Shown in pieces: positions 38,818 through 50,912 of a stretch of DNA of 64,000 nt (positions within the stretch are counted from its first letter, which is position 1; every line of letters starts with the position of its first letter). Origin of the DNA: Linanthus parryae. Lineage: Eukaryota; Streptophyta; Magnoliopsida; Ericales; Polemoniaceae. The stretch is from positions 14,022,001-14,086,000 of the forward strand of contig JALGPY010000007.1 of the NCBI GenBank assembly GCA_023055425.1, read 5' to 3'. Both the position numbers and the translations under genes were made by a program. The notes under the pieces are model-generated. The model was not told the DNA's origin, did no database searches, and saw nothing but the letters and a program-made list of their open reading frames with translations.

Positions 38818-39099
38818 GGGTAAAAGACAAAAACCACCCTCCATTTATGGAGAAAATAAATTTTGCCTCCTGATTTATGGGGAAAATACATTTTGCACCC
38901 TTGTTAACAGATGGAGGGTGGACAGATACCACCCTTCTGTTACAATCTGTTAGTGGAGGGGTGGAAACTGACTTTTTGTGACCATGTTACCCTTATTGAT
39001 TGTGTACAAATACCACCATAGTGTTTATCATGTTCTTGATGTTCTTGGTGTTCTTGAGCACCACCACCACTAAATGCCGCCACCACCACCACCACCACC

Positions 39100-39131
<32 letters not shown>

Positions 39132-39670
39132 CAACAACAACACCAACACCAACAACAATCATATATAGCTGAATCGAACAACAACAACAACAACAAAACT
39201 AAACAAGAGGCTCAGATCAATAATTGAAAACAAACCAAGAAGAGGATTGCACATGGCTGCAAAATTAATTGCCGCGCCAAGGATGTAACATTTTCTCATC
39301 AACTGAATTTAATTTATCGAATTCATCATCGCGTAATCGAGGGGACAAATCAAGAGACCACATTTCCAGAAAACACGAAATTTGGAACAAACAATATTCA
39401 TTTTGCAGTCAAAAACCAATCTGAAATTGGGCACAACACATGATTAATCGGAAAGAACCAGTTCGAATCCAGAAACCCAGAGCCCAGAACCCAGTTCATC
39501 GATTGACCACAAACAGAGGTTCTTGAGAATGAAAAAGAAGAAATGGAGCAACCTTCGAAGAACTGCAAGAACTGCAATTCTTCTTCTTCTTCACCAAACA
39601 CGGACCCTAAAGTCGTATTCCCGGACCTGTAGACAGGGATCCGGATGAAAACGGCCGGATCCATCAAACA
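38818..39670. mobile_element. Truncated copy of the MULE at 21308
   Basis: It starts gggtaaaagacaaaaaccac, like 21308 and 63976, and shares inner blocks with 21308-23041 ('gctcagatc(a/t)ataattgaaaa', 'attcatcatc'). A (CCA)n/(CAA)n tract occupies about 39075-39145. No matching right end was found, so it is 3'-truncated; the right limit is approximate. Confidence 0.6.
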
Positions 39671-41600
39671 TTTTCATGTAAAAAGGTATCACTAGTCTTG
39701 GATAGTGATGTTAACGGGTCGGATTAAGATCTGATCTACCTATATACGAATTTGTATCCAGACATGAATGGTTGGATATATATTTGAACCGGATCCGTCC
39801 CGATCTGAAGCGGACTTCGATCATATTCTGGCCGGATTAAATTTGTGTTATCCATATTCACTCCGACACCTTGCAAGTTGCGTAAATGGATCACATCCGA
39901 AAAAATAAAAACCCACAAATATCTAGAAAAATACCAACACAGAAAAGTAGACAAATGTAAAAAATCATTACATCTTATTTCCTCCGTTCTCTTACTAACT
40001 TTCTCATTGAGATAGCACAGGTGCTAAAAGGGAAAAAATAGATCTACAGAGAGGGACTAATCCTTGACTAATTTAACGTGGCTTGCTAACCGATTCCGTG
40101 ACTAATCCATTAGCTAACTCCACGGCTAAAACCCGATTATTTGAGACTGAAAATTGATTTACACCTCACTCTAGCTATGCCACGACCTAGCATCTTTTTT
40201 ATAGACCTAGAGTACATAGCTTGAGCTCCAAGCAACAAAAGTTACATAAAACGAGCAAGGAAACAACTAGAAAATTGCCAACATGAAGCCAGCTCGTGCG
40301 AGATTTGGCCAGCTGTTGGGTTTTGGGCAATCAAACATAGCAGATATAACAAAAAAAAATGTCGAAAACCCACCAAGGACCCATGAGAATGAGCATTATC
40401 TGATGATTAGAAGCTTACCTCGCACTGACTATTGACGATCACTAGCGCAGAAAAGAAGCGGCGCCTCTACGGTATCCACACGAACGAATTTGTACTGGAC
40501 TTTCTTTTCGCCGGTGCTAGCCTGCTGGAAGAAGACGGACGATTTTCTGTATCTAATATGAATATTGCTCAGAAGTATCAATCAACCCTAGCCACGCTGA
40601 AGGTTATCTATAGTGATGAGAGAGTTCAGCTTGCCATTTAATCCTAGCAGTTAGGATTAGTTTACATTTAAGTCCGAAATCCACATAGTCCAACTAATGA
40701 GCATTTAACTATAGTTATATCAATCCTTGTGAGTGACCCTATAGGTCCCCAATTACGTTGACAGTAAAAATTACAAATATTGGGCGATATCTAGCAATAC
40801 ATCAATGCTATCAAAGTAATAGGAATGTCAGTGATCCGCCGAACATCTATGACCAAAGTTACTGCGTGGTATAATTCCTTTGTCCTTATATCCAGATTAG
40901 ACACTTGGCATGTCTATAGTTTCTCGTTTGTATAAGAAGACTTGGACAGACAAACGACATTAATATCTCATATTGATTCAATTGAGCACGTCCATGCATT
41001 TTCCTAAGTCACAATCATCGAGTGGCCATGAATATTTACGTCCGTCATGTAGGAGGGACAAATCCTATCTACATTACTCACACCTCTCAGCATGTTTCGT
41101 AGCATATCCAATAATCGACTTTATAATCACCTTGTTACATCGTGATGTTTGACAGTATTAAACATGTACTCCAAATTTACAGAATGCAGTGACTTCAAGT
41201 CATAGGACCACAACACCATAGTGACACTCACATAATACCCATGTAGTGTTCTCATGGTAGGTCAATCTAGTACGCCATTGCTCGTAATACATAACCATGT
41301 ATTAGACTTGATATCTCATATCAATCCACCCACATACTAGTCTCGATGCATTATAGCCGTTCTGATAAACAATAATATCAGAGTAGGAATATTTAAGAAT
41401 ACAACATTTATTCTAAGGACTTCATTATGTCAACGCACCATAATGCAGATAACAAAATGAATACACAACGTTCAACATTAAATGAATGTCACGATAAATA
41501 CATTACCTCTAGGGCATACTCCGACAAGCTCGTGCGAGCTCTGGTCTCTGCTCGTGCGAGATGCCTGGAGCTCCCCATCTTGCAGCCTCTTTTTCCCGTG
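39671..41600. other. Unidentified repetitive non-coding region
   Basis: The style resembles LTR-retrotransposon interior or LTR sequence on the minus strand, but no LTR pair, primer site or pol motif was found. The dodecamer agctcgtgcgag recurs (near 40290 and 41528). One open frame at 40432-40641 matches no family I recognise. Confidence 0.35.
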
Positions 41601-42337
41601 CATTGCTCCGCCAATTGTTGCTTGTTGCCTCGCTGGACATTGCTAGATAGCTTTGAATCGCACCAAACACTTTCAAATGTTTAATACACCAATAATCCAC
41701 AAATTCAATTCACAATAATCTATGAAAATTGTCCGTAACTGGTTAGTGAACTCCCAGAGTTTCATAACTGGTTACGCCAATAATCCCTTGCATTGCTCCG
41801 CCAATTGTTGCTTGTTACCTCGCTGGACGTTGCTAGATAGCTTTGAATCGCACCAAACACTTTCAAATGTTTAATACACCAATAATCCACAAATTCAATT
41901 CACAATAATCTATGAAAATTGTCCGTAACTGGTTAGTGAACTCCCACAGTTTCATAACTGGTTACGCCAATAATCCCTTGCATTGCTCCGCCAATTGTTG
42001 TTTGTTGCCTCGCTGGACGTTGCTAGATAGCTTTGAATCGCACCAAACACTTTCAAATGTTTAATACACCAATAATCCACAAATTCAATTCACAATAATC
42101 TATGAAAATTGTCCGTAACTGGTTAGTGAACTCCCACAGTTTCATAACTGGTTACGCCAATAATCCCTTGCATTGCTCCGCCAATTGTTGCTTGTTGCCT
42201 TGCTGGACGTTGCTAGATAGCTTTGAATCGCACCAAACACTTTCAAATGTTTAATACACCAATAATCCACAAATTCAATTCACAATAATCTATGAAAATT
42301 GTCCGTAACTGGTTAGTGAACTCCCACAGTTTCATAA
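41601..42337. repeat. Tandem repeat, 190 bp unit, 3.9 copies
   Basis: The units start cattgctccg at exactly 41601, 41791, 41981 and 42171. They differ by only a few substitutions; the last lacks its final ~23 bp. Each unit includes ctagatagctttgaatcgca and ggttagtgaactccca. No coding frame runs through. Confidence 0.95.
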
Positions 42338-45107
42338 AGTGATAGAACTAGATAATGTGTATATATACATGTAGATTAATTCGTAATTTCTTATAACTTA
42401 AAGAATATTTTGGTATAAATATATATGTTCGGATGTAATCGGATCCAGCTATATCCAGATCCAGACCTGAGCGGACTCTATTTTTAATATCTACAATCGA
42501 TCCATTTTAAATTTGATCGAACTTTGACTTGATCCATTTGAATCAGATCGAACTACATTGTCATTCCTAACCCTGGGTTTGGTGAACCGAATACTGATCC
42601 AAACGGCCAAGATTAGCTCAAACTAAAATCCTATATTTCATAATAACCCAATTCGACCAAACAGCCTCAAGGTGGTGTGTAGCAGTGTTCAATTGGAGCC
42701 TGAATCTCTCTGATACGTACTCAGATAGTGGGAGCTAGCCAGAGAGAGATTAGTTGAGGGTGGGGAATGGCTGGTACTGTATTCCATCTTTTTTCTTTGC
42801 AGTCTCTTTAAAGAAAGATAGAGAAAGGCACCAGCACCACTATGTTATGCTTCTTCCTCTTTATAATCGATCAGAAAGATTCATTCATTCATATTCATTT
42901 TATTAGTGATTAGTAGTAGTAGTGAGAAGTGACCACTCTTCTTTTGTCCATGCATACACGTATTCCACTCGTCCCTTTCATCTCTCTCACTCTCTCTATA
43001 TCTATCTACAAGCATTTTTATCTTCAGGTGCCATGACCACTTTTCCTACTTCCAAATCTCTCTCTCTCTCTTAGTGAGTGAGTGCACCTTTGATGTCTCT
43101 AAAGTGGAACTATCACAAAAGAGAAGTTCTCACAAAAGAGAAGTTTTAAAAAAATCTCCGATCGATCCCTTTTTTAGCTAGTCAAAAGATACCTCCCTCT
43201 CCATTTTCAGTCCATCTCTCACTTACCTTAGTAAAGAAGGAATTCTATTATATACTTCAAAAAATACTGATTCTTCCGTCCCAAAATGAGTGTAATGTTA
43301 TTTTGTATAACTCTTTTGTAGAGATAATATGACTAGCAAAATGATACAGGAGTTTGTTATCTTTTTCATATAGTTGTAGAGTTGGAATTACTTTTTATGA
43401 ACATTAATTTCGTCGTTAATTTTACTCTTCAGTTACTTCAGCAGGACACTCGTTAATAGTTTTAGATTTTAAGGGCAGTTCTAAGTTTTCGGGACTCCAT
43501 TAATAGGACACTTTGAGACTTATCAAAGTCACCTTTAGGGCACTATCCAAAAAAAACCACATTCTGTGGCTACCATGCATGGTTCATGAACATCATTAGC
43601 TGTATTCATTCATTATTCATCAGAGACACTTCTTTGTGCTTCTTTCTCTATCATGAAACTAGATAATCTAATCTAAAAAGAAGATTTGTTATTATTCCCA
43701 CTTAAATATGAATTTTTTAATTTTTTTTGAGGAATCTAATTTATTATTTTTGGAGTATATTTATATTTGAATCAATCAAAACATAGTTTGACATGGACTG
43801 ATAAACTAATGAAGTGCAGCATCTTGTCTGAAAGTAGTAGTAAGCTAAACAAGCTGTAACACTTGTCATATACCCAAAGCCCACATGCATGTCCTTGTGG
43901 AATTCACATGTCCCCCCTTCCCTAAATGCCTGATTTTTCTTGGAGCAAATTCTTCTTAATTACTAGTATTAGATTCTCAAACAAGAACAAAATTAACACC
44001 CCCACCACCTAATGTAAGATGTTAACTTCTCACTAATCATTTTATGCATTTATCTCATCTCTAAAAATCCAAAACTTAATTGCAATTAGCAAGTCAATCA
44101 CTAGATGATTGGACCTGATTTTTTCTGGTGAAATTATTATGTACCATCATCAGTGTGGAGTTTCTAGGAAGGAACATAAATTTTAGTACATGACTTAATA
44201 TAAAGTAAAGCATTCATGATATAACTTCAATATGTTAATTTGTTGAGTTAATGTATCTTAAAGTGGAATCAAGTTGTAGTATTGTTTCCTTGATTCCATT
44301 AGTTGAGTAAGAGTGGTGCTGTACTAATCTTTCTTCTAAAGCATATGGACTACCCTTAAAAGAATGCTGATAAAAACCCCAATTGCAGTTATTAAACTAA
44401 CAGGCATCTTTCCATGCAATTAAATAAATATTAAATAGTACTCTTAGGTGTTTTCTATCTTCTTGGGAGAAGCGAAGCTTATGTATTCCTTCAAGGGAGG
44501 ACATTAAGTCCCTTATGACTTTTTTTTTTTTCTTTATGACTTTCAATTTATGTCATTTTTATTATCTTTTCTTCTGTTGGTTGATGATAATCAATATAAA
44601 AAAGAGTAATTTATACAACCCCATGTTTTGATAAATAAGAATTGGATACCTCTACTGTTTGCCAAACGGTATATAACACCCTTAACTTGGATGGAGAGTA
44701 ATGGGAATGTCCAAATACTAGTTGAACAAACTGTACAAAGACCGTTTTACCCATAATTTGACTCTTCGATTGACACCTACAGTTCCATATCCTTAGAATT
44801 AGATGATGGGTTAGAGAGAGTTGCCCTCTCTGGAGTCCTCTAGGTGCCCATAATCTGATCTCTGGATGATTCTTGTTCAAACTCTTTCACATAAATGGAG
44901 AAAAGCTCTCAAATCCAAATGAGTGAATGGAAAAGAAAGTGTTTTCTTACATAAAATAAAAAAGATAACAACTCATTTAAATCGTCTACCATTAATTGCA
45001 TAGGCAACATATTTACAATATCCATATAACGCTCAAACTTGTACCCCGTGATACCAATCAAAGTGCCCCATGATGCCACATCACCCATATTACCGCGATA
45101 TTCAATA
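42338..45107. other. Intergenic region left of the gypsy element
   Basis: No gene is recognised. There is CT-rich, leader-like sequence at 42950-43090, a Stowaway-like start near 43270, and a probable MULE-type end near 44604 (gagtaatttatacaacccca). ORFs on the minus strand (44611-45130) are short and unrecognised. Confidence 0.4.
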
Positions 45108-45182
45108 TGCAACAGCCCGTGGTTTTCCAAGCCTTCCGTTCCGGACCGGAACGGAAGGCTTGGGAAACCACGGGCTGTTGCA
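45108..45182. repeat. Near-perfect 75 bp palindrome at the 5' end of the gypsy element
   Basis: Arms 45108-45144 and 45146-45182 are reverse complements at 36 of 37 positions with a 1-nt centre. The right arm is the last 37 bp of the LTR, matching 53542-53578 with a few changes, and ends CA just before the primer site. The left arm is the same LTR end inverted. Confidence 0.92.
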
Positions 45183-45617
45183 GGTGGTATCAGAGCAGGT
45201 AGTCCATAAAAAGGAAATTTAAAACATGTAGGGCAACTAAAAATGGACTTAGGGCAAGATAATTAAAATTTGATAAGTCGTGGGGGGTTACGGGTAGTTT
45301 AGGTCTTGATTTCTCCCACCCACCCACATCCTGAGTTTCAACTTTATGTGTTCTGAGTTATTTGAGATGCATATCTTTGCTGATTTTTATGAGAAGGAGA
45401 TAGAATCTAACTTGCAAGAGATGTTCTTTCTTGATTAGCTGAGTTATGCAGATATGAGCCTTATGTGCTTTTATTGCAAAATTGTTATTGTGATAATGTT
45501 AGATATATTAATTGCGAAATATGATTATTGAAATTCCCGCGACCTTAACCAAGGATACTGTAGGATGTGACTAATAGACTATTCCATTACCACTATAGGA
45601 AAGTTTGATCAGGATAG

Positions 45618-46310
45618 ATGGCTGATAACATCCCTATGGAGCAATTTTTCGCGCAAATGGCTCAGATGATGAATAACGGAGGACAGGCCGGAAATAACTG
45701 GGCCAAGAAAGTAGCCAAAATGAAACCCATGGAGTTTACTGGAAAAGAGGATCTTGTCGAATTAGAAGACTGGATCATGGAAATGGATAAAATTCTCGAG
45801 GTGATAGAATGTCCCGATGACCGAAAGTTCAACTGCGCAGTCTTCTACTTGAAAAGTGAAGCGAACCTCTGGTGGAGAAATGTACGACAAACCCTTCTGG
45901 CCGAACCCAACTTCAACTGGGAGGCTCTTCAAACCGCCCTCAGAGCTCGTTTCTACCCTCATCACGTGAAGAGGAGCAAGGAACAGGAATTCCAGAACCT
46001 GCGGCAAGGAAATGACTCAGTGACTGAGTATTTCCGGAATTTTACTGAGCTGACACGATTCGTAGGCAACATGGTGCCGGATGAAGACTCCAAAGTTTCC
46101 CGATTCATCGGTGGATTGCACGAAAGGTTGCAAGAGTCTTTGTTGAGCAGGACCTACTCTTCGCTTCATGAAGCTTACGACAGAGCTGCTGACATCTATC
46201 GAGTTCGTGTCACCCAGGAAGAGAATCGCAGGAAACGTAAGCTTGAGGAGGTAGGAGGAAGCAACACCAACTTTTCCAAGGGCAATCAGAGGTTCAAGCC
46301 TAACAATTGA
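45618..46310 (+). pseudogene. Gypsy Gag, N-terminal part
   Basis: This 230-codon frame begins MADNIPMEQFF and contains the Retrotrans_gag core (EFTGKEDL near residue 40, then a WW pair and a long helix-rich segment). Gag forms the particle. A TGA at 46308-46310 ends it early; the same frame continues open into the zinc knuckles, so this stop is a later mutation. Confidence 0.85.
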
Positions 46311-47222
46311 GGAGGTAACCAGGGGCAGTATCGTGGCAATCAGCAGAATGCTGGGACTCAGAAGAATCGTCGCTATTTCTGCAAATGGTGCCCGCGAAAC
46401 CACCCAGGAGCAGACTGTGAGGGAAACCCGGTCACTTGTAACAACTGTGGCAGGCGAGGACATCGAGCTTATGAATGCCGATCTCAACCAGCCGGGAACC
46501 ATCTGATGATCCAAGGAGGCAACTTTGGAAGGCCACAGCAGAACAACTACCAGGGCAACCGTCAGCAGAACGGGAACAACTTTGCCCGCAACCACCATTT
46601 CGTGAACCAGCAGAATGGAAACCGCAACCAGAGCAATGGAGGCAATGGATATGTCAGGCAGCAGAACTACAACCCAGGCAATGCAGGCCAGAACGGAGGC
46701 CAACCCAGGATCGGGAACCAAAATGCTGGATACGGGAACAACCACAATGGAGCTGGAGCAGCAGGAGCTCAGAATGCAAACGTGGGGCGGATTGTTGTGC
46801 TGACTAAGACTGAGGCAGAAGCTGCACATGGAGTTGTCACGGGTACTTTCTCTATCCATGAGCAACCTGCTTTCGTGCGATTTGATTCTGGTGCATCCTA
46901 TTCCTTTATATCATCCTCGTTTGCTGAGAAATTGGGTTTGCCTAACTCATCTAGTATATCTATCCCGGTAGCAACCCCTAATGGCCAGATAACTGTCTGT
47001 GACACTGTATTCGAAGGGGTAGAACTCAAAATCCTAACCTGCACCTTACCTGCCAACCTAATAAAATTTCACCTAGGAGGCATAGATGTGATCCTAGGAA
47101 TGGACTAGCTTGGGAAGTATAGGGCAGTTATTGACTGCTATGATCAAAAGGTTCGATTAAAGGGACATAAAGGAGAAAATATCACCTATCGTGGTATCAC
47201 CACGGAACCTCGGATCAGACTA
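46311..47222 (+). pseudogene. Gypsy zinc knuckles and aspartic protease
   Basis: In frame with gag after its stop. Two zinc knuckles lie at about 46380-46478; the second, CNNCGRRGHRAYEC, has C-x2-C-x4-H-x4-C spacing and the first is a variant. A Gln/Asn/Gly-rich linker of about 110 residues follows. The protease has the active-site motif FDSGASYSFI (DSG at 46884-46892) and a downstream ILG motif. A TAG at 47106-47108 interrupts the frame just after GMD. The protease would cleave the polyprotein. Confidence 0.85.
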
Positions 47223-48675
47223 GTGTTTGCTTTGACTACAATCAACCAGATGAAGAAGGGGAACTCTGCCTACTTGTGTTATGTCCAAGACGTAACCAAG
47301 AAGGAAAATGTGCTGGAAGAGATACCTGTCGTGAGGGAATTTCCTGATGTATTCCCTGACGAGATTCCTGGAATGCCACCTCAACGAGAAGTGGAGTTTA
47401 CTATAGACTTGGCACCTGGGACTGCACCCATCTCCAAGGCGCCGTATCGGATGGCACCTGTGGAATTGAAGGAGCTGAAGGAGCAGATACAAGAGCTTTT
47501 GCAGAATGGGTACATACGACCCAGTGTGTCACCCCTGGAGAGCACCAGTGCTGTTCGTCAGGAAGAAGGACGGGAGCCTACGATTATGCATCGATTACCG
47601 AGAGCTAAACAGTGTCACTATCAAGAACAAGTATCCACTACCCCGGATTGACGATCTATTCGATCAGCTACAAGGAGCTAGTGTCTTCTCCAAAATCGAC
47701 CTGAGATCGGGTTATCATCAACTCCGCGTAGCCGAGAAAGATATTCCAAAGACGGCCTTCAGCACTAGGTACGGTCATTACGAGTTCACGGTTATGCCGT
47801 TCGGTTTGACCAACGCTCCCGTCGTGTTCATGGACTTGATGAACCGGGTAATGAAGCCGTTTCTAGACCGGTTCGTGGTTGTCTTCATCGATGACATCCT
47901 GGTGTACTCGAAGAACGAAGAGGATCACAAAGAGCATCTCCGAGAAGTATTGCAGACCTTGAGGCAAGAGCAGATGTACGCCAAGCTCTCAAAGTGTGAT
48001 TTCTGGTTGGATCGCGTGCCGTTTCTAGGCCACATCATCTCCAAGGAAGGGGTATCCGTTGACCCAGCAAAGGTCTCAGCGGTTAAGGACTGGCCTACAC
48101 CGAAGAACGTGTCTGAAATTTGAAGCTTCCTTGGCTTAGCCGGTTACTACAGGCGTTTCGTGAAGGATTTTTCGAAGATTGCCAGGCCACTAACTACGCT
48201 GACGAAGAAGGCGGTGAAGTATCACTGGGACGACAGCTGTGAAGAGGCGTTCCAGACTCTAAAGGAGAAGCTCACTACAACACCAGTGTTAGCCTTGCCA
48301 AACGACTCTGGAGAGTTCGAGGTATACAGCGATGCGTCAAAGAAAGGACTTGGATGTGTGCTGATGCAAGACCAAAGGGTGATTGCCTACGCTTCAAGGC
48401 ACCTGAAGCCACACGAGGAGAACTATGCTACACATGACCTAGAACTGGCAGCAGTAGTCTTCGCGGTCAAGATATGGAGGCATCATCTCTACGGGGCAGT
48501 TTGCAAGCTCTACACGGATCACCGCAGCCTGAAGTATATCTTCACACATAAGGAGCTAAACAATAAACAGCGAAGATGGCTGGAGATTATCAAGGATTAC
48601 GATCTACGCATCCAGTACCACGAGGGGAAAGCTAACGTAGTCGCTGACGCGCTAAGTCGTAAATCCGAGCCATGC
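47223..48675 (+). pseudogene. Gypsy reverse transcriptase and RNase H
   Basis: Reads from the RT N-terminal region (EFPDVFPDEIPG) into one frame that shifts near 47535 and continues in another with [33 protein letters not shown] and the catalytic [13 protein letters not shown] at 48121-48123 breaks the link to the RNase H part, which has [23 protein letters not shown] and [10 protein letters not shown]/RNase H copies the RNA into DNA. The order and all core motifs are preserved apart from the stop and frameshift, so the decay is moderate. Confidence 0.9.
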
Positions 48676-48676
48676 A

Positions 48677-49663
48677 GTGAACGCCATGGTAGTCTTGTCA
48701 GACTGGCTATGTCACGAGTTCCGGAAGCTCAACATCAAAGTGGTGGAACAAGGAACGGTAAAAAAGCTGCTCGGGAGGATGACAGCGGTTCCGGACTTAT
48801 TCGAAGAAATACGAAGCAATCAAGCAGGAGACGTGAAGCTCGAGAGGATCAAGAAGAAAATTGCAGCAGGAGAGGCCAAGGAGTTCCAGATTCACGAAGA
48901 CGGGAGCATTCGCTACAAAGGAAGATGGTGCGTGCCACAGAAGTGTTCAGAGGTTAAGGAGAAGCTGATGCAGGAGGCACACAACACTCCATATTCGGTC
49001 CACCCTGGAGGCGATAAGCTTTACAAGGATCTGAAGAAGACGTTCTGGTGGCCTAATATGAAGAAGGAAGTAGCTGAGTTCTTGGCCAGATGCCTAACAT
49101 GCCAGAAAGTGAAGTTCGAGCACAAGAGAATGGGAGGTCTACTCCAACCATTGGATGTTCCAGTCTGGAAGTGGGACTCCATATCAATGGACTTCGTCAC
49201 AGCTCTACCTACTTCGAAGAATGGACTCAACCAGATATGGGTAGTCGTAGACAGACTAACCAAGACGGCGAGATTCATCCCAATGAAAGACACGTGGAAC
49301 ATGGAGCAGAGGGCAGATGCGTACGTCAGAAAAATCGTGCGATATCATGGGGTTCCGAGTTCGATAATCTCGGACAGAGACCCTAACTTTCTCTCTCATT
49401 TCTGGAGAGCGCTTCAAGAAGCACTGGGAACTCAGCTGAAATTCAGTACGACTTTCCACCCAGCCACAGACGGTCAGACGGAGAGAACTATACAGACGCT
49501 AGAGAATATGGACTTCCAAGGTTCATGGGTCGATAAGCTGCCGTTAATAGAGTTCTCCTACAACAACAGCTACCACGCTAGCATCGGGATGGCACCGTAC
49601 GAAGCCCTCTATGAAGAAAGTGTCGATCTCCACTATGTTGGAGTGACATCAGCGAAACGGTGA
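48677..49663 (+). pseudogene. Gypsy integrase
   Basis: After a frameshift near 48670 a 328-codon frame carries the HHCC zinc-binding region (HNTPYSVHPGG, then CLTCQKVK). The DDE core follows: D in SMDFVTALP, D in ISDRDPNF and E in DGQTERTIQTL. It is followed by WVDKLPLIEFSYNNSYH. A short stretch after the last motif is missing compared with family members recalled. The frame is lost again near 49617 by an apparent 1-nt deletion. Confidence 0.88.
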
Positions 49664-50268
49664 TCATTGGCCCACAAATGATTGAAGACATGACGAACCA
49701 GGTACGACTCATCCAGCAGAGGATGAAAGCAGCTCAAGACAGGCAGAAGTCATACGCTGATCAAAAGAGAAGGCCACTGGAGTTTCAAGTAGGAGAGAAA
49801 GCATTCCTGCGAGTCTCACCTACTAAAGGGGTAACCAGGTTTAACTTGAAAGGTAAATTAAGCCCTAAATTTATTGGTCCGTACGATGTTATCGAGAAGA
49901 TAGGAGAAGTTGCGTATCGACTGGATTTACCATCGAATCTGGGGCGAGTACACAATGTCTTCCACGTATCCCAGCTGAAGAAGTATATACCAGACCCGTC
50001 TCATATCTTGGATCCAGAACCGGTGGATTTTGATCCATCACTAACCTACGAGGAACAACCTGTTAAAATACTGGATACAAAGACAAGGGATACGAGAACC
50101 AAGAGCGTCAAACTGGTCAAAGTCCTATGGACCAACCACCAAACAGAGGAAGCAACTTGGGAGGCTGAAGAAGAGATGAGAAAGAAGTACCCACACTTAT
50201 TTAATGAGGTACGTGGAGTTCCGGGGACGTCACTCTCTAAGGGGGAGAGGATGCAACCCTCTGTTTAA
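49660..50268 (+). pseudogene. Gypsy integrase C-terminus with chromodomain
   Basis: This frame continues the integrase (GPYDVIEKIGEVAYRLDLP, VHNVFHVSQLKKY). It ends in a chromodomain-like segment of about 50 residues (KLVKVLWTNHQTEEATWE, then MRKKYPHLF). Such domains steer chromovirus integration towards marked chromatin. The domain itself is intact. Confidence 0.88.
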
Positions 50269-50904
50269 TACTATTACACCTTAGTCTGCTATTTTAGTAC
50301 CTTTGAGATATAACTGACCTTGAGACTTAGAACCCAAATGAGACTATGACCACCTAATTAGATAGACGTGACTACGACCTTATTTGACTTTACATGTTGC
50401 ATTGCGTATGTCGTAAAATGACTACTTGCTATTATTTGATATGTGAAATTACGTGCCAGTCATGTGATATTACTCTGTTTGATAGTTGCTTGTTGGATGA
50501 TTTGAATATCATGATTAGCCGGATGATTTTAGCTTCGAGGACGAAGCTTTGCTTAAGGGGGGAAGGATGTAATACCCCGTTTATCTAGCAGGGGTAAAAC
50601 AGTCATTTTAGAAGCATAATAATAATTTATTAGCAAAATAATATTCTAATAAATCTTTGAGTTTAGAAAGTTTTAGAATAATAGAGTATTAGTCTTGCCA
50701 CACCCAATCACCCAACCACATAGTACTCCACCCACACCCAAATGTTTCTAATAAATATTATTTAAATTGAAAAGTTTTGTTTCCAGCAAGCTTTCTCATC
50801 TCCTTCCTCCATACGCTTTCTTCACCGCCATCACCACCACCTTCGGGAAGCTACCATCACCGCCCTTGTCACATCACCGTGCTTGGGCTCCAAGTAAGCT
50901 CAAC

Positions 50905-50912
50905 TATAAAAG
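50905..50912 (+). promoter_or_regulatory. Probable TATA box of the gypsy LTR
   Basis: TATAAAAG lies 337 bp into the LTR, followed by CT-rich leader-like sequence. It would drive element transcription. Confidence 0.45.

Noticed and set aside
39000..39227. His/Gln-repeat ORF
   Set aside because: Product of (CCA)n/(CAA)n tracts within a truncated MULE.
41601..42337. CRISPR-like array
   Set aside because: Unit length, head-to-tail identity and the plant setting show an ordinary tandem repeat with no spacers.
42660..43100. miRNA precursor or leader of an unseen gene
   Set aside because: No known mature miRNA sequence and no long foldback was found; the CT-rich sequence alone is not enough.
46017..46865. 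282-codon ORF on the minus strand
   Set aside because: It lies wholly antisense to the gypsy gag/protease region, whose sense frame has clear domains. The peptide has no recognised motif.
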